Below, in pieces: positions 21,606 to 33,900 of a stretch of 64,000 nt of DNA (position 1 is the stretch's first letter; the number at the start of each line of letters is the position of its first letter). The notes under the pieces are model-generated. The model made no database searches. It had not been told where the DNA came from and worked only from the letters and a program-made list of their open reading frames with translations. Source of the stretch: Amoebophrya sp. A120 (lineage: Eukaryota; Sar; Dinophyceae; Syndiniales; Amoebophryaceae). The stretch covers positions 6,972,358 to 7,036,357 of the forward strand of contig CAJINV010000004.1 of NCBI GenBank assembly GCA_905178155.1, written 5' to 3'. The position numbers and the translations under genes were made by a program.

Positions 21606-23894
21606 TCACCAGTGGCCTCTCCCTCTCTGCTGGTAGTGGTAGTCCCGCCTCCCCGGAGATTGCTGACCGTTACGAGGACCTCTATCCCCCCAACGACCTC
21701 CCTCGTTTGTTCTCCCACGGCCGGAGCCCTTTATGGAAGTGTCAGAATCGAAATTGACAAAATCAAAGATGAACTTGTGATGCACAAAATCGATGCCAAT
21801 TAAACCTCCAGTCTGTAGACGGCGCATGACAAATTGTCCCCGTACTGGAAGCGAATCTGTCATGCGATTTAGGGAAAACGAGCTGCCTTCTGTCATGCTA
21901 GTCGGCAGCTCAACCCTTGAAGACCTTTTCCAGGACTATAATCTGCCTCGTCCTTTGCATCCTCTGCAGTAGAGCCACTCTCTGCGTGGCATTTTATGCA
22001 TTACAAATTATTTCAACTTTGCCGATTTCGATCCTGACAGTTCCATACCCTTTTGCCCGCGGTTATCGAACCCGTTCCGGGCATCGTTGGTCAGCAACCC
22101 GGGGGCGTTGGCCTCCTCTTCCACGCTCTCGGCGTTGCCCCAGACGATGATGCTGATCCGCCCCTTGCCGTCCTGGTCCTCTTCCGCCAGCGCGTTTATC
22201 CCGTGCTTCCAGTTGATGTTGGCATCGCGCCCGAAGGAAAACATCATGCCGTTCGATTGTGGGAAGTAGGCTTTCACGGGTTCGCGATCCCGCACGGCCG
22301 GGTCCACGCGCAAAAAGGCCAGCTCGCGCTCCGCCCCGAAGCTTGCGCCCACGGTTATGTTCTGGTTTTTTGCCCGTTGGGGGTTGAAGGCCGCCGAATC
22401 GTGGTGGAACGGCTTCCAGTCCCGCGAGTCACGGTACCAGTTGAACCGGGTCCCGATAGCCTTCACGTTCTTGATGTGAAAATACTTGCAGATTTTCTCC
22501 ACAATTTTTTGGTACGTCGGCGCCACCTCCGGCTGCTTGGTGACCAAATGACAACCTTCGTGCCACGAAATCCACGTGCTGGTGGACGTCGTTGTGGTCC
22601 CAGAGGATCGGTCGCTGCTTTGTTGGGCTTGCCCGTTTTTCCGAATTTCGTCCACTAGTTTGTAATACAGTGACCAGTCGTCCTCTTCACAGAAAAATTC
22701 GGGCACAATCACCACGTCGTCGTGTTTCAGACGTTTCTTCAGCACCTCCCCCCGGTTCCCGATGAACACGCGGAGATCCGGGCGGACCAGGGTGGATTTT
22801 GGATCAAACGACTCGGTCATGACAGTGCACAACTCGCCCTCCCCCTCATTTGTATAGCATGCACGGTAATAGTACAAGCATCAGCAAGAGTGCCGGTTTT
22901 GCATGACAAATTTCCAGTGTGGGCTACCAGAACTTGTCATGCAAACAGTGCCAAGACACAACCAACGGGTGGATTGGGTATTTTGCATGACAAATGAGGG
23001 GAAGCAGGGGGAGTTGTGCAATGTCATATCGGTGTTGCGACCCTTCTTGTGCAGGTTCACCTGGCGGTCTTGCGGGCGGGGGTCGTCATTCAGGACAGGG
23101 AGGTCCGGGTCCTCGAAGGAATTGTTCATGTTGAGGCCGGAATTGTAGTTCTTTTCGTGGTTAAGGTTATTTCTCGTCTTGGAAGTCGTGGTTGGAAAGC
23201 TGCTTTCGTAAAGATCTTGTGTTCCTCGTCTATGTTGAACATCAACCAAAGTTGAAGCACTGTCGTGTTGTGACGCTTTTTTTCCTGCGACTTGATGATG
23301 ATTATGTCCCTCGTCTCCTCGTGCATTTTTTTCTTCATCTTCAACCTCCACACGCGGTCGCAGAATGACCAGGTTGTTCATCTTGGGCCTCTCTTGTCTC
23401 TGCTGGTCATGATCCTTGGCGTCCTCCTCGTGCTGTGGACCGGCGGGCGCGGCGGGGAGGGAGTGAGCAGTTGTACTTCTACCTTTGTTCTTCATCTTCC
23501 TCTTTTCATTCGCTGGTGGTGGTGTTCTTCTTGATGAGGACGAATTATAACTGGACGTCGACGCGGATTTTTCACGACGACGATCGCGGTCCTCTGGAGG
23601 AGCACGTTTACGTCTCGGTGACCTAGACCTGTCTTCTTTTGCAGCTCGTCCTCCTCGTCGTCGGTTTTTTGAGGTGCGGTGGATCTGCTCGTCTGCTCGG
23701 GAGATTGGGGAGCGAGAATGACGACACGCCCGCTGCCCTTCACTTCGGCCCCGGCCCCCGGACTTCGGGTCATAGTATTCACCGCCACCACGCCGTGGCG
23801 AGCCACGGTGTTGAGCAGTTCTTTCCCGTGGTTCATCATCATCATCATCTCTGCCACCTGTCCGGCGGCTGCGGCGATCGTGAAGCGACGGCAT
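21606..23894 (-). CDS. AlkB-like 2-oxoglutarate/Fe(II) dioxygenase with RS and RG tails
   Basis: Predicted 583-residue protein from exons 23029-23894, 22048-22812 and 21606-21726 (sum divisible by three). The core is an AlkB-type oxygenase: VVIVPEFFCEEDDWSLYYKL (about 323-342), TRFNWYRDSRDWKPFHHDSA, with the iron-binding H-x-D near 427, the second His in NINWKHGINAL near 490 and the 2-oxoglutarate-binding Arg in RISIIVWG near 510. This class removes methyl groups oxidatively from nucleic acids. The first 290 residues are Arg/Ser/Asp-rich (RSRSPRRKR and similar), like splicing factors, and the last exon is Arg/Gly-rich ending QQRGRGHW. Both tails suggest RNA binding and a nuclear location, so RNA rather than DNA demethylation is my inference. 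Introns are a family F and a family C introner. Confidence 0.82.
21732..22047. mobile_element. Introner element, family C
   Basis: Starts TATGGAAGTGTCAGAATCG, ends CCTGACAGTTCCATA. Perfect duplication CCCTT. Excision joins the oxygenase core (NRGQK) to the RG-rich tail (GSGRGRTNEGG) of the AlkB-like gene. Confidence 0.92.
22818..23028. mobile_element. Introner element, family F
   Basis: Starts CATGACAGTGCACAACTC and ends GAGTTGTGCAATGTCATA. Perfect duplication TCGGT. The left end is CAT instead of TAT, the only such case in its family. Excision joins KKGRNT to ESFDPKST in the AlkB-like gene. Confidence 0.88.
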
Positions 23895-24926
23895 GATAGA
23901 TTATAATTTTTGATAAACTGAAACTTGAGCTACAGAATACGACAAGTTTTTTTCTTCGTTCTTGTGAAGATCTTCAGCCCGGACGTCAAAGTCGAGGGCT
24001 GCAGGTGGACTCACGCTACAGTATTGTAATTGGATTCTTGTTCGTCATTCACATTTTATAGAGCGACGTGGAGTTGTCGTTGTTCATACCCTTTCTCATG
24101 CTTCGGTAAAATCACGAGGAGCTTGCAGCACGTGCAAAAACAAGTAAAACAGCTACGTATCTGTTTTATTCATGTTCACTCCTCACGCCTCCTCGGCTGT
24201 TTTCGTCACTCCAACTCCTCCCAAAGGAAAAGAGAGCCTCGATCAAGGGCAGAATGGTGGAAGCTGTAACTCTAAAATTTTGATGAAGAGGACAGCATTT
24301 TTGGTCGCTCAACGAAATGCGGCTTGGGGAAGATCGAAGTCGAACAAAATTGCAAAATATAAAGAGAACGTGCCCGAACGTGGCAAAGCTGCTTTAGCGT
24401 TCTTCTTTGGTAGAGTTGGGCAATACATACAATGTGCATGTGGAGGTAGCAAGAATAATGTACAAAAGGAAAAGCGTATTAAGTGAGGGGATCAGGATAA
24501 TACCGAGCAGCTGATGCAGAAGAGATAGCTGCATTTGATTTTGAGATTGTATGATTACGATGTACAACTACTCACGTGGCTTCTTTTGTCTTTTTGTCAG
24601 AGTCAGTCTGTCATCAAAAACGCAGCTATGAATGTCTAGCACAATATGAAAATAAATAGCATCAGGCTTTTGCTGAACCTGAGCTCGCACACACGCGGAA
24701 CGCGAGGCTTGCCAGTACAGACAAAATGCGTTGTAAGACAAAAAGGTAGCACTTAACATAGTACGACTCTGTAAACAAAAACATTATGTTGAAAAAAACT
24801 CGTTTCACTCCTTCACGGAGAAGTGCAACGATCTAAACAGGCCCTAATTTTTCTAAAGGTAAAGGTACTTACAGTGAGTGTGGCTGCTGCGCCACCAAGA
24901 ACTACACTTTGATGAGTACCTCTTTA
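23895..24926. other. Intergenic region
   Basis: Between the AlkB-like gene and the 3' end of the giant gene. Short frames only. Nothing recognisable. Confidence 0.4.
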
Positions 24927-27900
24927 CTACTTAGCTCCCTTTATTTTCATCTCGGTTGGGGCCAGACGGTCGCTCGCCCGCGATTTCCGGTCCTCGCGGG
25001 CCTTCGCGCGCTCCATCTCCGCCTGCGATTTTGGTAGTTCCGGCGCTGAAACTACTACCGCGGATTTCTTCTGCACAGCCGGCTTCGGCGAGGCTTTTTT
25101 CGACACCGCGGCTGCCGGCGCCCCAGCTTGGGCCCGCGCCGCTCCGGCGTTGTCCAACTCCCGTTGGATAGCCTCGGGCGAAAAGGCCGCGTCGACCTCC
25201 CGTTTCGGGATGGGCCGCTGCGGCATCGGCACTGCCAAATCCGGTGATAGCACTTGCGCATTGTGAAACCGCTCGTCCAGCGAGAGACCTGACAAGGGCT
25301 CGTTGGTGGTGGTGGGAAGCTGTAGTAGAAACTCATCGTTGATCAGGATGTTATTGTTCTTGCTCTGCTTTGCAGAGGACATCAGAGCAGCCCGACTCGC
25401 CGCGGAAGTTGTACTTCCTTTCGACAGCTGCACAAGGTTGTTGTAATTCAGCGCTGCTCGTCCACCTGTAGTCGCTGTCGCTTCCACAGCCGCCGCCGCC
25501 GCGGCGCCGAGAATCTCAGCCGCGGTAGGGACTTCTGCTATCAAGCAAAAAAGTGTTAACGTTAAACGGTTTTGGGGCATTGCACTCATGCATGACAGAT
25601 TTTCGCTATCGTGTATGCTATGCAATACAAATTTGGTCATCGTTTATCGTGCATTCCTGCATGCCAAATTCCGTTAACGTTAACACTTTTCGCTGTGATA
25701 TCTACTGCGGGAGAGTCTTCATCTTCTACTGCCTCATCGGGTTTTCCAATATTTTCGCCTCCTTTATCATTATCTCCACCCTTAACCACAACCTTTTGCT
25801 TTTGCTCACTGCTGCGGACGCGCACTTTCTCCAGCTCTCGCAACAAAATCTGTTCGGTTTGAAACTTGGCAATCAGCGTGGCGTCGCGGCTGGGTGAGGG
25901 TGAAGCAGCGCTGTTCTTGTGGGAAAGCTTGCTTGTTGTCGTCGTCGTCGTCATCGCTGCTCTCAGGGTTGAGGAATGCGCTCCCGGCATACCCGAAGTT
26001 ATAGAACGCCCGACCCCAGCAGCTGCAGCTCCAGCTGTAGGTACAACTACCAAAGGGCTCCTGCTGCGACTACTTCTCCCTCTCCCACTGTCGTTGATTT
26101 GACTCGTCAAAGCTCCGGCTTGCAGAAGCCGCTGGTGCTCCGCGGTGAAGGCTTCTTTGACCGTCGGCGAGTTGTACTTCTCCAACTCCTGCTGGAATTG
26201 CACTGCCGTTTTCTGTATGAACTGCAAAAGTATCGTACTCGTAGAAATGCATTACAAATTTCCTCAGCATGAGAAATAAAATTTGTAATGCTGATTTAAC
26301 TTGAGAAAAAGAGTTGTAATGCATGATTGCAATACGAATACGATACTTTTGCACGGGATATTCTGCATCTGCCGCATCTTGTGGTCAGTCAGGTCCAGCA
26401 ACAACTATCAAATGTAAAAATGTCTGGGTCTGGAAGATTCTGACACTTGTCACGCACGTTTTGCATGAGCCATGATGTCTGTGATGCATCCCCTAGCAAT
26501 AAAGATTTTTTGAGGGCTTCTTGATGCGTATTCCGCATGACAAATGCCTTCTCAGCGTAGCAAAAACTGCCTTTCTTTTGGTACTCATGCAATACAGATT
26601 TTTTTAGAATCCAAAATCAGCATGACAAGCCGGATTCTTCCAGACCCAGACATTTTTACATTTGATAACAACGCGGGCGAGCCGACGCGCAGATTCCGCA
26701 TGCGCTCGTTATCCGGCGACCGGTGTGCGTAGGGGGCGGGGGAGGCACCACGACGGCCTGCTCCTGTTGTAGTTGATGTTCTGCTGCGTGGTGGTCGGGC
26801 CGCCGGGTCGAAGTCATAAGAAGTGCTGTCTCGTCCACCATCTCCGAGAGGGTAGAATGCGCTGTCGTATTCCTTTTCCAGTTCTAGCATTTCCAGTTCC
26901 AGCTTCAGACGCTCCCTGTCACCATTTCTACTGCTTGGCGAGTTCATATTTGAAGATGCCGTGAGTAGTCGCTTTTCCTGTGCGATCATCTGTCGCCGCT
27001 GGAAATCAAGGAAATCTTTTCTCGAGGCCGCCTGCTCGGCGAAGAGGTAACGTGGACCGTACTTCCGGTTGCGAATGGCGTTGGTTTCTATGGGGAGGGG
27101 GAGTTGTGCAGTATTTAGCCGAGCCGCGGAAGATGATGATGTCAGATTTGTCGGCGACGACGAGGCTGCTGCTGTAACTGTAGCAGCAGTTCTAGTTTTT
27201 GATGGGCGCAGCAGGAGTTCCGAGCTCTTCGTTCTCACCTGCAACGCCGCTTGCAGGGCCTCGTGTTCCAGAAGTAGCTTCCGCTGCAAAGCGGAGAAGC
27301 GCTCCCGCTGCTCCGCAATAGCTTTTTCCAGTACGTTGGACGGAAGGGTCAGCGTGTTGCCGCGCAGCGTCGTAGAGGACGGAAGCTGTTGTACTACTGC
27401 GTTAAGACCCCCGCCCATCATGTTCACCATCCCCGGAGGACTGTTGCTCCGATGCAGCCTGGTGCCGAGCCCACCCCCAACTCCCACTCCTCGCAACAGC
27501 ACCGGCGGGGACAGGGACGAAACCCCGACCTCTGGCGCAGCACGCAAAAGCTGCTCCCGTGGCGTGGTCCTCGCGCTTCCCCCTGCAGCTCCACCCAAAA
27601 GACCTGCCGGACTTGCGGACCGCGATCGCTTGTGCACGATTTCCACGTTGGTAGGGGATCGAAGTTGCTTCAACTTCTGCGAAATTTCGTAGGCCCTTTC
27701 GATCAAATCCGATTCCTGCAACAATTTCTCCAAATCCAAAACCGCCGAAGATGTTGTGTTGATATTCAGCGGAACAGGTTTCCGCAACCCGGTGAGCAAC
27801 ATCCCCGCTAGCGGGGAAGTCGGGGCGGTTAGCGCAGTAGTCAGGTTCGCAGAAGGCGATACCGGGGGCGAGGTGTCGGATTTGAACTGGAAGTGGTTGC

Positions 27901-30900
27901 CGCGGAGCGTGGTCACCACCTCGCGGTTCAGCTGATCCAGCATGTCGTGCGTCCTTTCTCGCATGTAGTCGTCCATCGTGGGCGAATATCCTGTGCAAAA
28001 GTATCGTGCTCGTAGTAATTGCAATTATGAATTACAAATCTACATCCCAAGGTAAAACAGCATGACAAATTTCATTTGTCATGCTGAAGTAATTTGTAAT
28101 GCAATTACTACTAGTACGATGCTTTTGCATTGCATAGCAAATCTTCCGGCACAATGATCTCCAACGGCTGTTCGCTGGGCGGATCCGCGTAGTTCAGCAT
28201 GTCTAGCGTTGGTGGTGCCGGAGGATTTGTGTTATGCATTGCAAAAGGAAAAGTATCGCACTCGTACAAATGCATTACAAATTTCCCCAGCATGAGAAAT
28301 AGAATTTGTAATGCAGATTTGCCTTGGAGACAAGATTTGTAATGCAAGACTTGCATTTGTACGAGTACGATACTTTTGCACAGGATATGTGTAGTGCGCG
28401 GGTAATTCCTTAGACTCCTTCCGCGGCGTCGCGTGCCAGTTGCGGGAGTCATGGAGCGCTTCGGCATATCAAATGCAAATATGTCTGGGTCTGGAAAAGT
28501 GTAAACTTGTCATGCAGATTTTTCATGACCCATGAGATCTCGAATGCGAGACCTAGCATGACAGACATTCTGTGAGATCCCTATCATGCATATCCTGCAT
28601 GAGAGACTCCCTTCCAACTTGGTCACAAGTGGACAGCTTTTGGCACTCATGCAACACAGATTTTTGCATGCTTCAGATTTACCATGACAAGTTCCAACCG
28701 TCCAGACCCAGACATTTTTACATTTGATACGGCACCATACACGCCCATGATTTGCGCCAGCTCCGCTTCCGTCATGTGCTTCACATCCGGATCGGTTAAA
28801 TGGTGAACGTGGTGCTCGCTTGCAGTTTGCAGCTGCTGTAGTTGTAGCTGTGGCATCAAGCCCGATTTCGTCTCCTCATCCGCGTCGTCAACATCCACCG
28901 CGGCTCTTACCGTAGCCGGGTCTTCGCAAGCGTCGCACGGCGCGAGTTGCAGTAAATCGTTGACGAAGCCCTGCACCTCGTTCGGCAAACCCAACTGCGC
29001 CATAATACCACCGCCGCCTTGCCCTTGCTGGTTTCCAGGCGAAGAAGAGGACCCACCTCCATCCGCGGACAGGCTAGACTCGCTCCTTCGTTTCTTCTTC
29101 TTCGGGGGTTTCATGGGGGGCGCGGTGTGGAGTCCCGGGTGAAGGAGCGTGTCGCGGTGGTGATCCGGTAAAGCGTCCAGAATTTTCTTCGCCTTGCTAT
29201 CCCCGTGCTTCCCGGTTTTCAGGTGGTTCTTCATGTGCTCAAAATGGTCCTCGGAAACGTTGCCGTCCTGTTGGTCCTGATCCTGTTCGTAATTTTCGTA
29301 GTCTTGGTTCTCGTAGTAGTAAGGATCATTTGGATGTTCTTCCTCGACGTCTATTTGGTCAGCCGTGTATTCCTGTTCCACGACCGGGGTGGGCGGCATG
29401 AACAGAAAGATCTCCTGCTCTTCCGGTTCCTGCTTTTCCTCTTGCATAAGCGTTTTCTCCCCATCTACTTGTTGTTCATGATCCAGTGGTGTTTTTTCCC
29501 GTGCATTCCTTCTGCTGTTCCGTGCGTTTTTTCGTTTGCTCTTCTCATCCATTTGGTCTTGCTGTGCCTGCGCGCTCTCGCTCTCTTCTCCGTAGTACAG
29601 AAACAGGTTATTTTTGACGCTGGGAGACAGTGAAGAAGGGGAGGAGAGAAGGGAGGAGGGAGAATCGTCGTCGTGGTCTTCGTCTTCTCCTTCCGCCAAA
29701 GCGACCTCTACTTGCTGCGATGAAAAATCATCAGCAACTGCCCCTTGTTGCCCTTGAGCAGTCACAGCTTCTGTTGCAGCTGCACTCAGATGCACTTGCC
29801 CCGCACTACTGTCCCTCGAAGAGCCACGCCTCGTGAGGCTCAGCGCCGACGTAGTCGAAGAAGATTGTTCTACTCCTACTTCTTCTGCCGAAGAAGACTT
29901 CTTTGAATCGTTATTCAGCACAAGAACGGAGGAACTTTTCGAGTGCGCAGTAGAATTCGCGAAGTGGCGAGAACTTGATCGCGAACAGCAAGCAGAGACG
30001 CTGTAATTCGAAGCCGCAAGAAAATAATCGTGACTCAATTGCCGTACTGACGCACAGGAAGCATCCAGATTGTCGAGTGCATTGAGGAGAAGCTCATCGT
30101 GTGTTGATCTGTCTTGCAGGCCGACATCAACATGCACTTCATCTTCTACTTGAAGATCATCTGGAAGATCATCGTTTGCAGTTTTAATCCCGGCCCCGAA
30201 ATCCAAACTTGTTTTGGAGCGGGAGGTGTTATTCGACAAGAACTGCTGCTTCGCGGCTTGTTCCAAACCGTCATTCTCCTCGTCCGAGTAGTTGTCCGTC
30301 GGGGTTTCTTGGTAATACAGCAGGTACGGCGAGGCCGAGGGCGGCTTGGGCTTACTACTTGTACTTGTTTTTGCACCAGATCCACCAGACGTTGATGTTG
30401 CAGTTGTCCCTGCTTTGGTTGCTACAAGGTTCGAATTTCTACTTCGTCTTTTCGGTCCAGCTTGTCCACCTACACCTCGAACAGCAGTGCTGCGAGAAGT
30501 CGTGGCCCTCGTCCCATGATGTGGGCTAGTACTCCTTCGTCCGGCGCCCATCGGAGAGGAGATCGTTGCGATGCCGCCCTTCTTATGCATCACGACGTTG
30601 TCTACTTCATGCTGTTCGTCACGCCGTTCGTTACGACCTACAACCTGGTCGTCCTGAAGACCCCTTTCTACTTTCCGGGGATCATAATTCCTCCGAACTA
30701 CAACAGAATTCTCGAAGTAACTCCGGCTCGACCCGCTCGACGTGGGGCTGCGCAACTGCAATTTGGACAAGTTCTGTACGAACCTTCGACTTTCCTCGGA
30801 CGCGGACCGCGGACGGTAGAGCGACCCGTTGCTAGACACGCTGCGACTGCGGTTCGAGTAGGACACCGGGGAGTAGAACTGAATCGGCCGGAAATACTTC

Positions 30901-33900
30901 TGCGATTTCGCCTCCACAGTTGTGTTGGTTGCGTTTGCTGCCGCAGAACCAGAAGCATTTTTATCACCCCCTTCATTCATCTCGTCTGCATTGAAGCTCG
31001 TGATGCTGTTTCGCTTCGAGGTGCGCCTTGCATCTTCTGATGCGTCGTCGTCCGCGACCCCGGCCGCAGCTGCTCCTTGCTCTTCCGCAACTTCTGCTGT
31101 GCCGCTTCCCTCCTTTCGGACTTTCATTTGCTGCAACGGGCTCGTAGTACTGTTGCCACTATCATCGCCTCCTCTCAGACCGTTTGCGAACTTTCTTGCC
31201 GTCGGATTGCCCCCAGCCCGCACCACCTTCGGGTGGGGCGCGTTCCGGGCCCGCTCGTTCCGCTTTTCCTCCGCTTCTGCGTGCTTTGCCGCCCGTCTCG
31301 CCAACGACTCTCCCGGCGTGTAGCTGCGGGGGCGCAGGCGGCGCGGGAGGGGTAGGTCCCGGCTCGGGTCGGTTAAGCGTCCCTGGTAGCTGCGGCCGCG
31401 CGGGTCGCGCGACAGGCTCTCCTCCTCGCTGTCCTTCGAGCGCGCGGCCTGTGCCAACATCTGGGCGACATGGGTTTGCTGGCTGGTTTCCACCTGATCG
31501 AGGAGCCCCGCGACCTCTTTCATGGCCAAGAGGAATTTGTAATTTTCCTCCTCCGGAGACGAGTCCAAGCGAGTCTCCGCAGCGCCTCCAGAGGGGCTGC
31601 GACTCCGGCTTTTACTGTACAATGACGCAGGACCACCACGACCGCGGTTATTTTTGGTTCTTTCCGCAAGAGCAGCTGGAGCTGCGCCGCCGGGAGACTT
31701 GCTGCGATTTTGTTGTTGTGCGGATGTAGTAGTTTCTGTTGCAGCAGGAAGATTCGCTTCTTGGCTTTCGGTTCTCTGGTCATCTTGTTCGGCAACTGAA
31801 GCTGATGTCAACGCCAAAACGCCGTTCACGACTGTTTCACTGTCCTTCAGTGCGCGTCTTTGGGACGAAGCATTGGCAGGCTTCTTACTAGCACCAGAAG
31901 ATGACATCAGCAGATTCCTGCGGTTCCGGCCCCGGCCCCGCGCTGGCTGCTGCTGCTGCTGCTGTTCCATTGTCGGAAGTGACTGCTCTAATCCCTGAAT
32001 CTTACCGCTCCCTCGCAAGTTCTGAAAGTACTTCTCCACCTCGATCTGCTTTAGCCCCGCAGCGGCTCGAGAAGGTGGTCCACCAGAAGTCGAAATATCT
32101 TCCTCCTCCCTCTCCTCCTGTAAGACGGACCCCGATTCGAGCAGGAATTTCTGTCGTCTCAGCGCTTCTTCCAGTTTTCGAATCCGCTGGAGACTGCCGT
32201 TCCGCACGGCGCGAGGCTGCACCTCGCACACCCCGATGAAATTTTCTTTTTGAACGAAGGCTTGCTTCATAATTATTGGCGGCTGCAGGCTATTCGCCAT
32301 AGAAGTTGTACTGCCAGCACTTGTATCAAATGCCAAAGTGTCTGGGTCTGGATCTGGAAGATGATTGCCAGGTTTGTCATGCAGAGTTTCCATGATCCAT
32401 GTCGTCTGGAATGCAGGACCTAGCATGACAGGTTGTTCTGCGAGATCCGTATCATGCCTATCATGCATGAGAAACTTCCTCTCAACTTGGTCAAAAGTGG
32501 ACGGCTTGTGGCACTCATGCAACACAGATTTCATTTTTATTTTGCATGATCCAGAATTAGCATTACAAGTTGCAACCTTCCAGACCCAGATAAAGACATT
32601 TTTGCAATGCATAACTTGCTGCTGCCAAATCAATTACCTGTCGGCGCACGAGCTCCGGACTGTTGGACCGGGCCTGGGCCGCCAGGGTAGTTCTCGTTAT
32701 CCTGAGTAAAAACGTACCCACACCAGAGTCAAGGTGGTAAATCTGCTAGACAAATTAACCAGCTTTGGCTGTTTCGCATGACAAGTTTGTCCTTGTAATG
32801 TAATCCTGTTTAGGTGGTTCAGCAGCATCACAGGTCTAGCATATCATGCTGATTATAGCATCACAAATCCCGAAACACGATCAGAAAATGCCTTTCATGG
32901 GGCTCAGCATGAGAAACTTTTTTGGCATGCAGATTTGCATTACAACTCTGGTGTGGGTACGTTTTTACTCAGGATACTCGTCGTGGGCTTGTTAATTTCA
33001 CCAAAAGGAGCCGCACCCGCTGTTGTACCTCCGGGGGTCGCTACCTCTGTCCTGAGAAGTTTGCTCGGAGACCGTTCTTGTTGACCAATCTGATTCTGAA
33101 CATCAACACCCTCATCTGCTGGCGCTGCTGCATTATCTTGTTCCACAGTACTAGTACCGGCTTGATGTTGCGACGTCCTGCTCACGACGCTTCGCACTTC
33201 GTCTTCGTTGACGATCCCTTTTGCCAAGTCCCGCATCTTCTCTAGGTCATCCACCACGTTCCCGACCTGCGATTGCCGTACCTGCCGCCAGTTTTTCTGA
33301 AACACTTGAAACTTCCGAAGGTCCTCTCGATCCCGGTCGCGCCGCTCCTTCGTCAAACTCAGCGAGCTTTTCTGAAAGGTCTTGGATCCGACAAACGCCC
33401 CAGCGTCGTACTTGTTCGCTTCCCGTCGCAGCAGCCAGGTGGTGGTCGGTCGATTCACTGTCAACTGCCCGCGCTTGTTGACGAATTTTTGATTCACGTT
33501 CGTGTTGGTCAGCATCGGCGCGCGGGTCCGATCGACCAGCGTGCGTGTGGTGGACTGCGGTGTTTGCTGCAGGGTTAGTGTCGTCACGATCGGAGGTGCC
33601 GACTTCTTTACCGATTTCGGAGAAGAACTGTTCTTAATATTTCCATCAAGACCCAGTCCACCGTCCTCTCGGGCACTGCTTTCTGCAGAAGAGGGGCTAG
33701 TGCTTTCCGCATCCTGTGCACTCGTCCACGGTAAATGCCCGCCCAACGCCATCATCTTTCGTTTCTGCGATTCGCTACGCTGTTGCGCAGCGGACAGAAA
33801 GAGCTCTCGCTTGTCGCGATAGGGCTGTTCCTCCTGAAACGGCCGGCCAAAAAGCAGGGGACCTGAAGATTTAGCACTACTAGTACCTTTCAAGAAGGCA

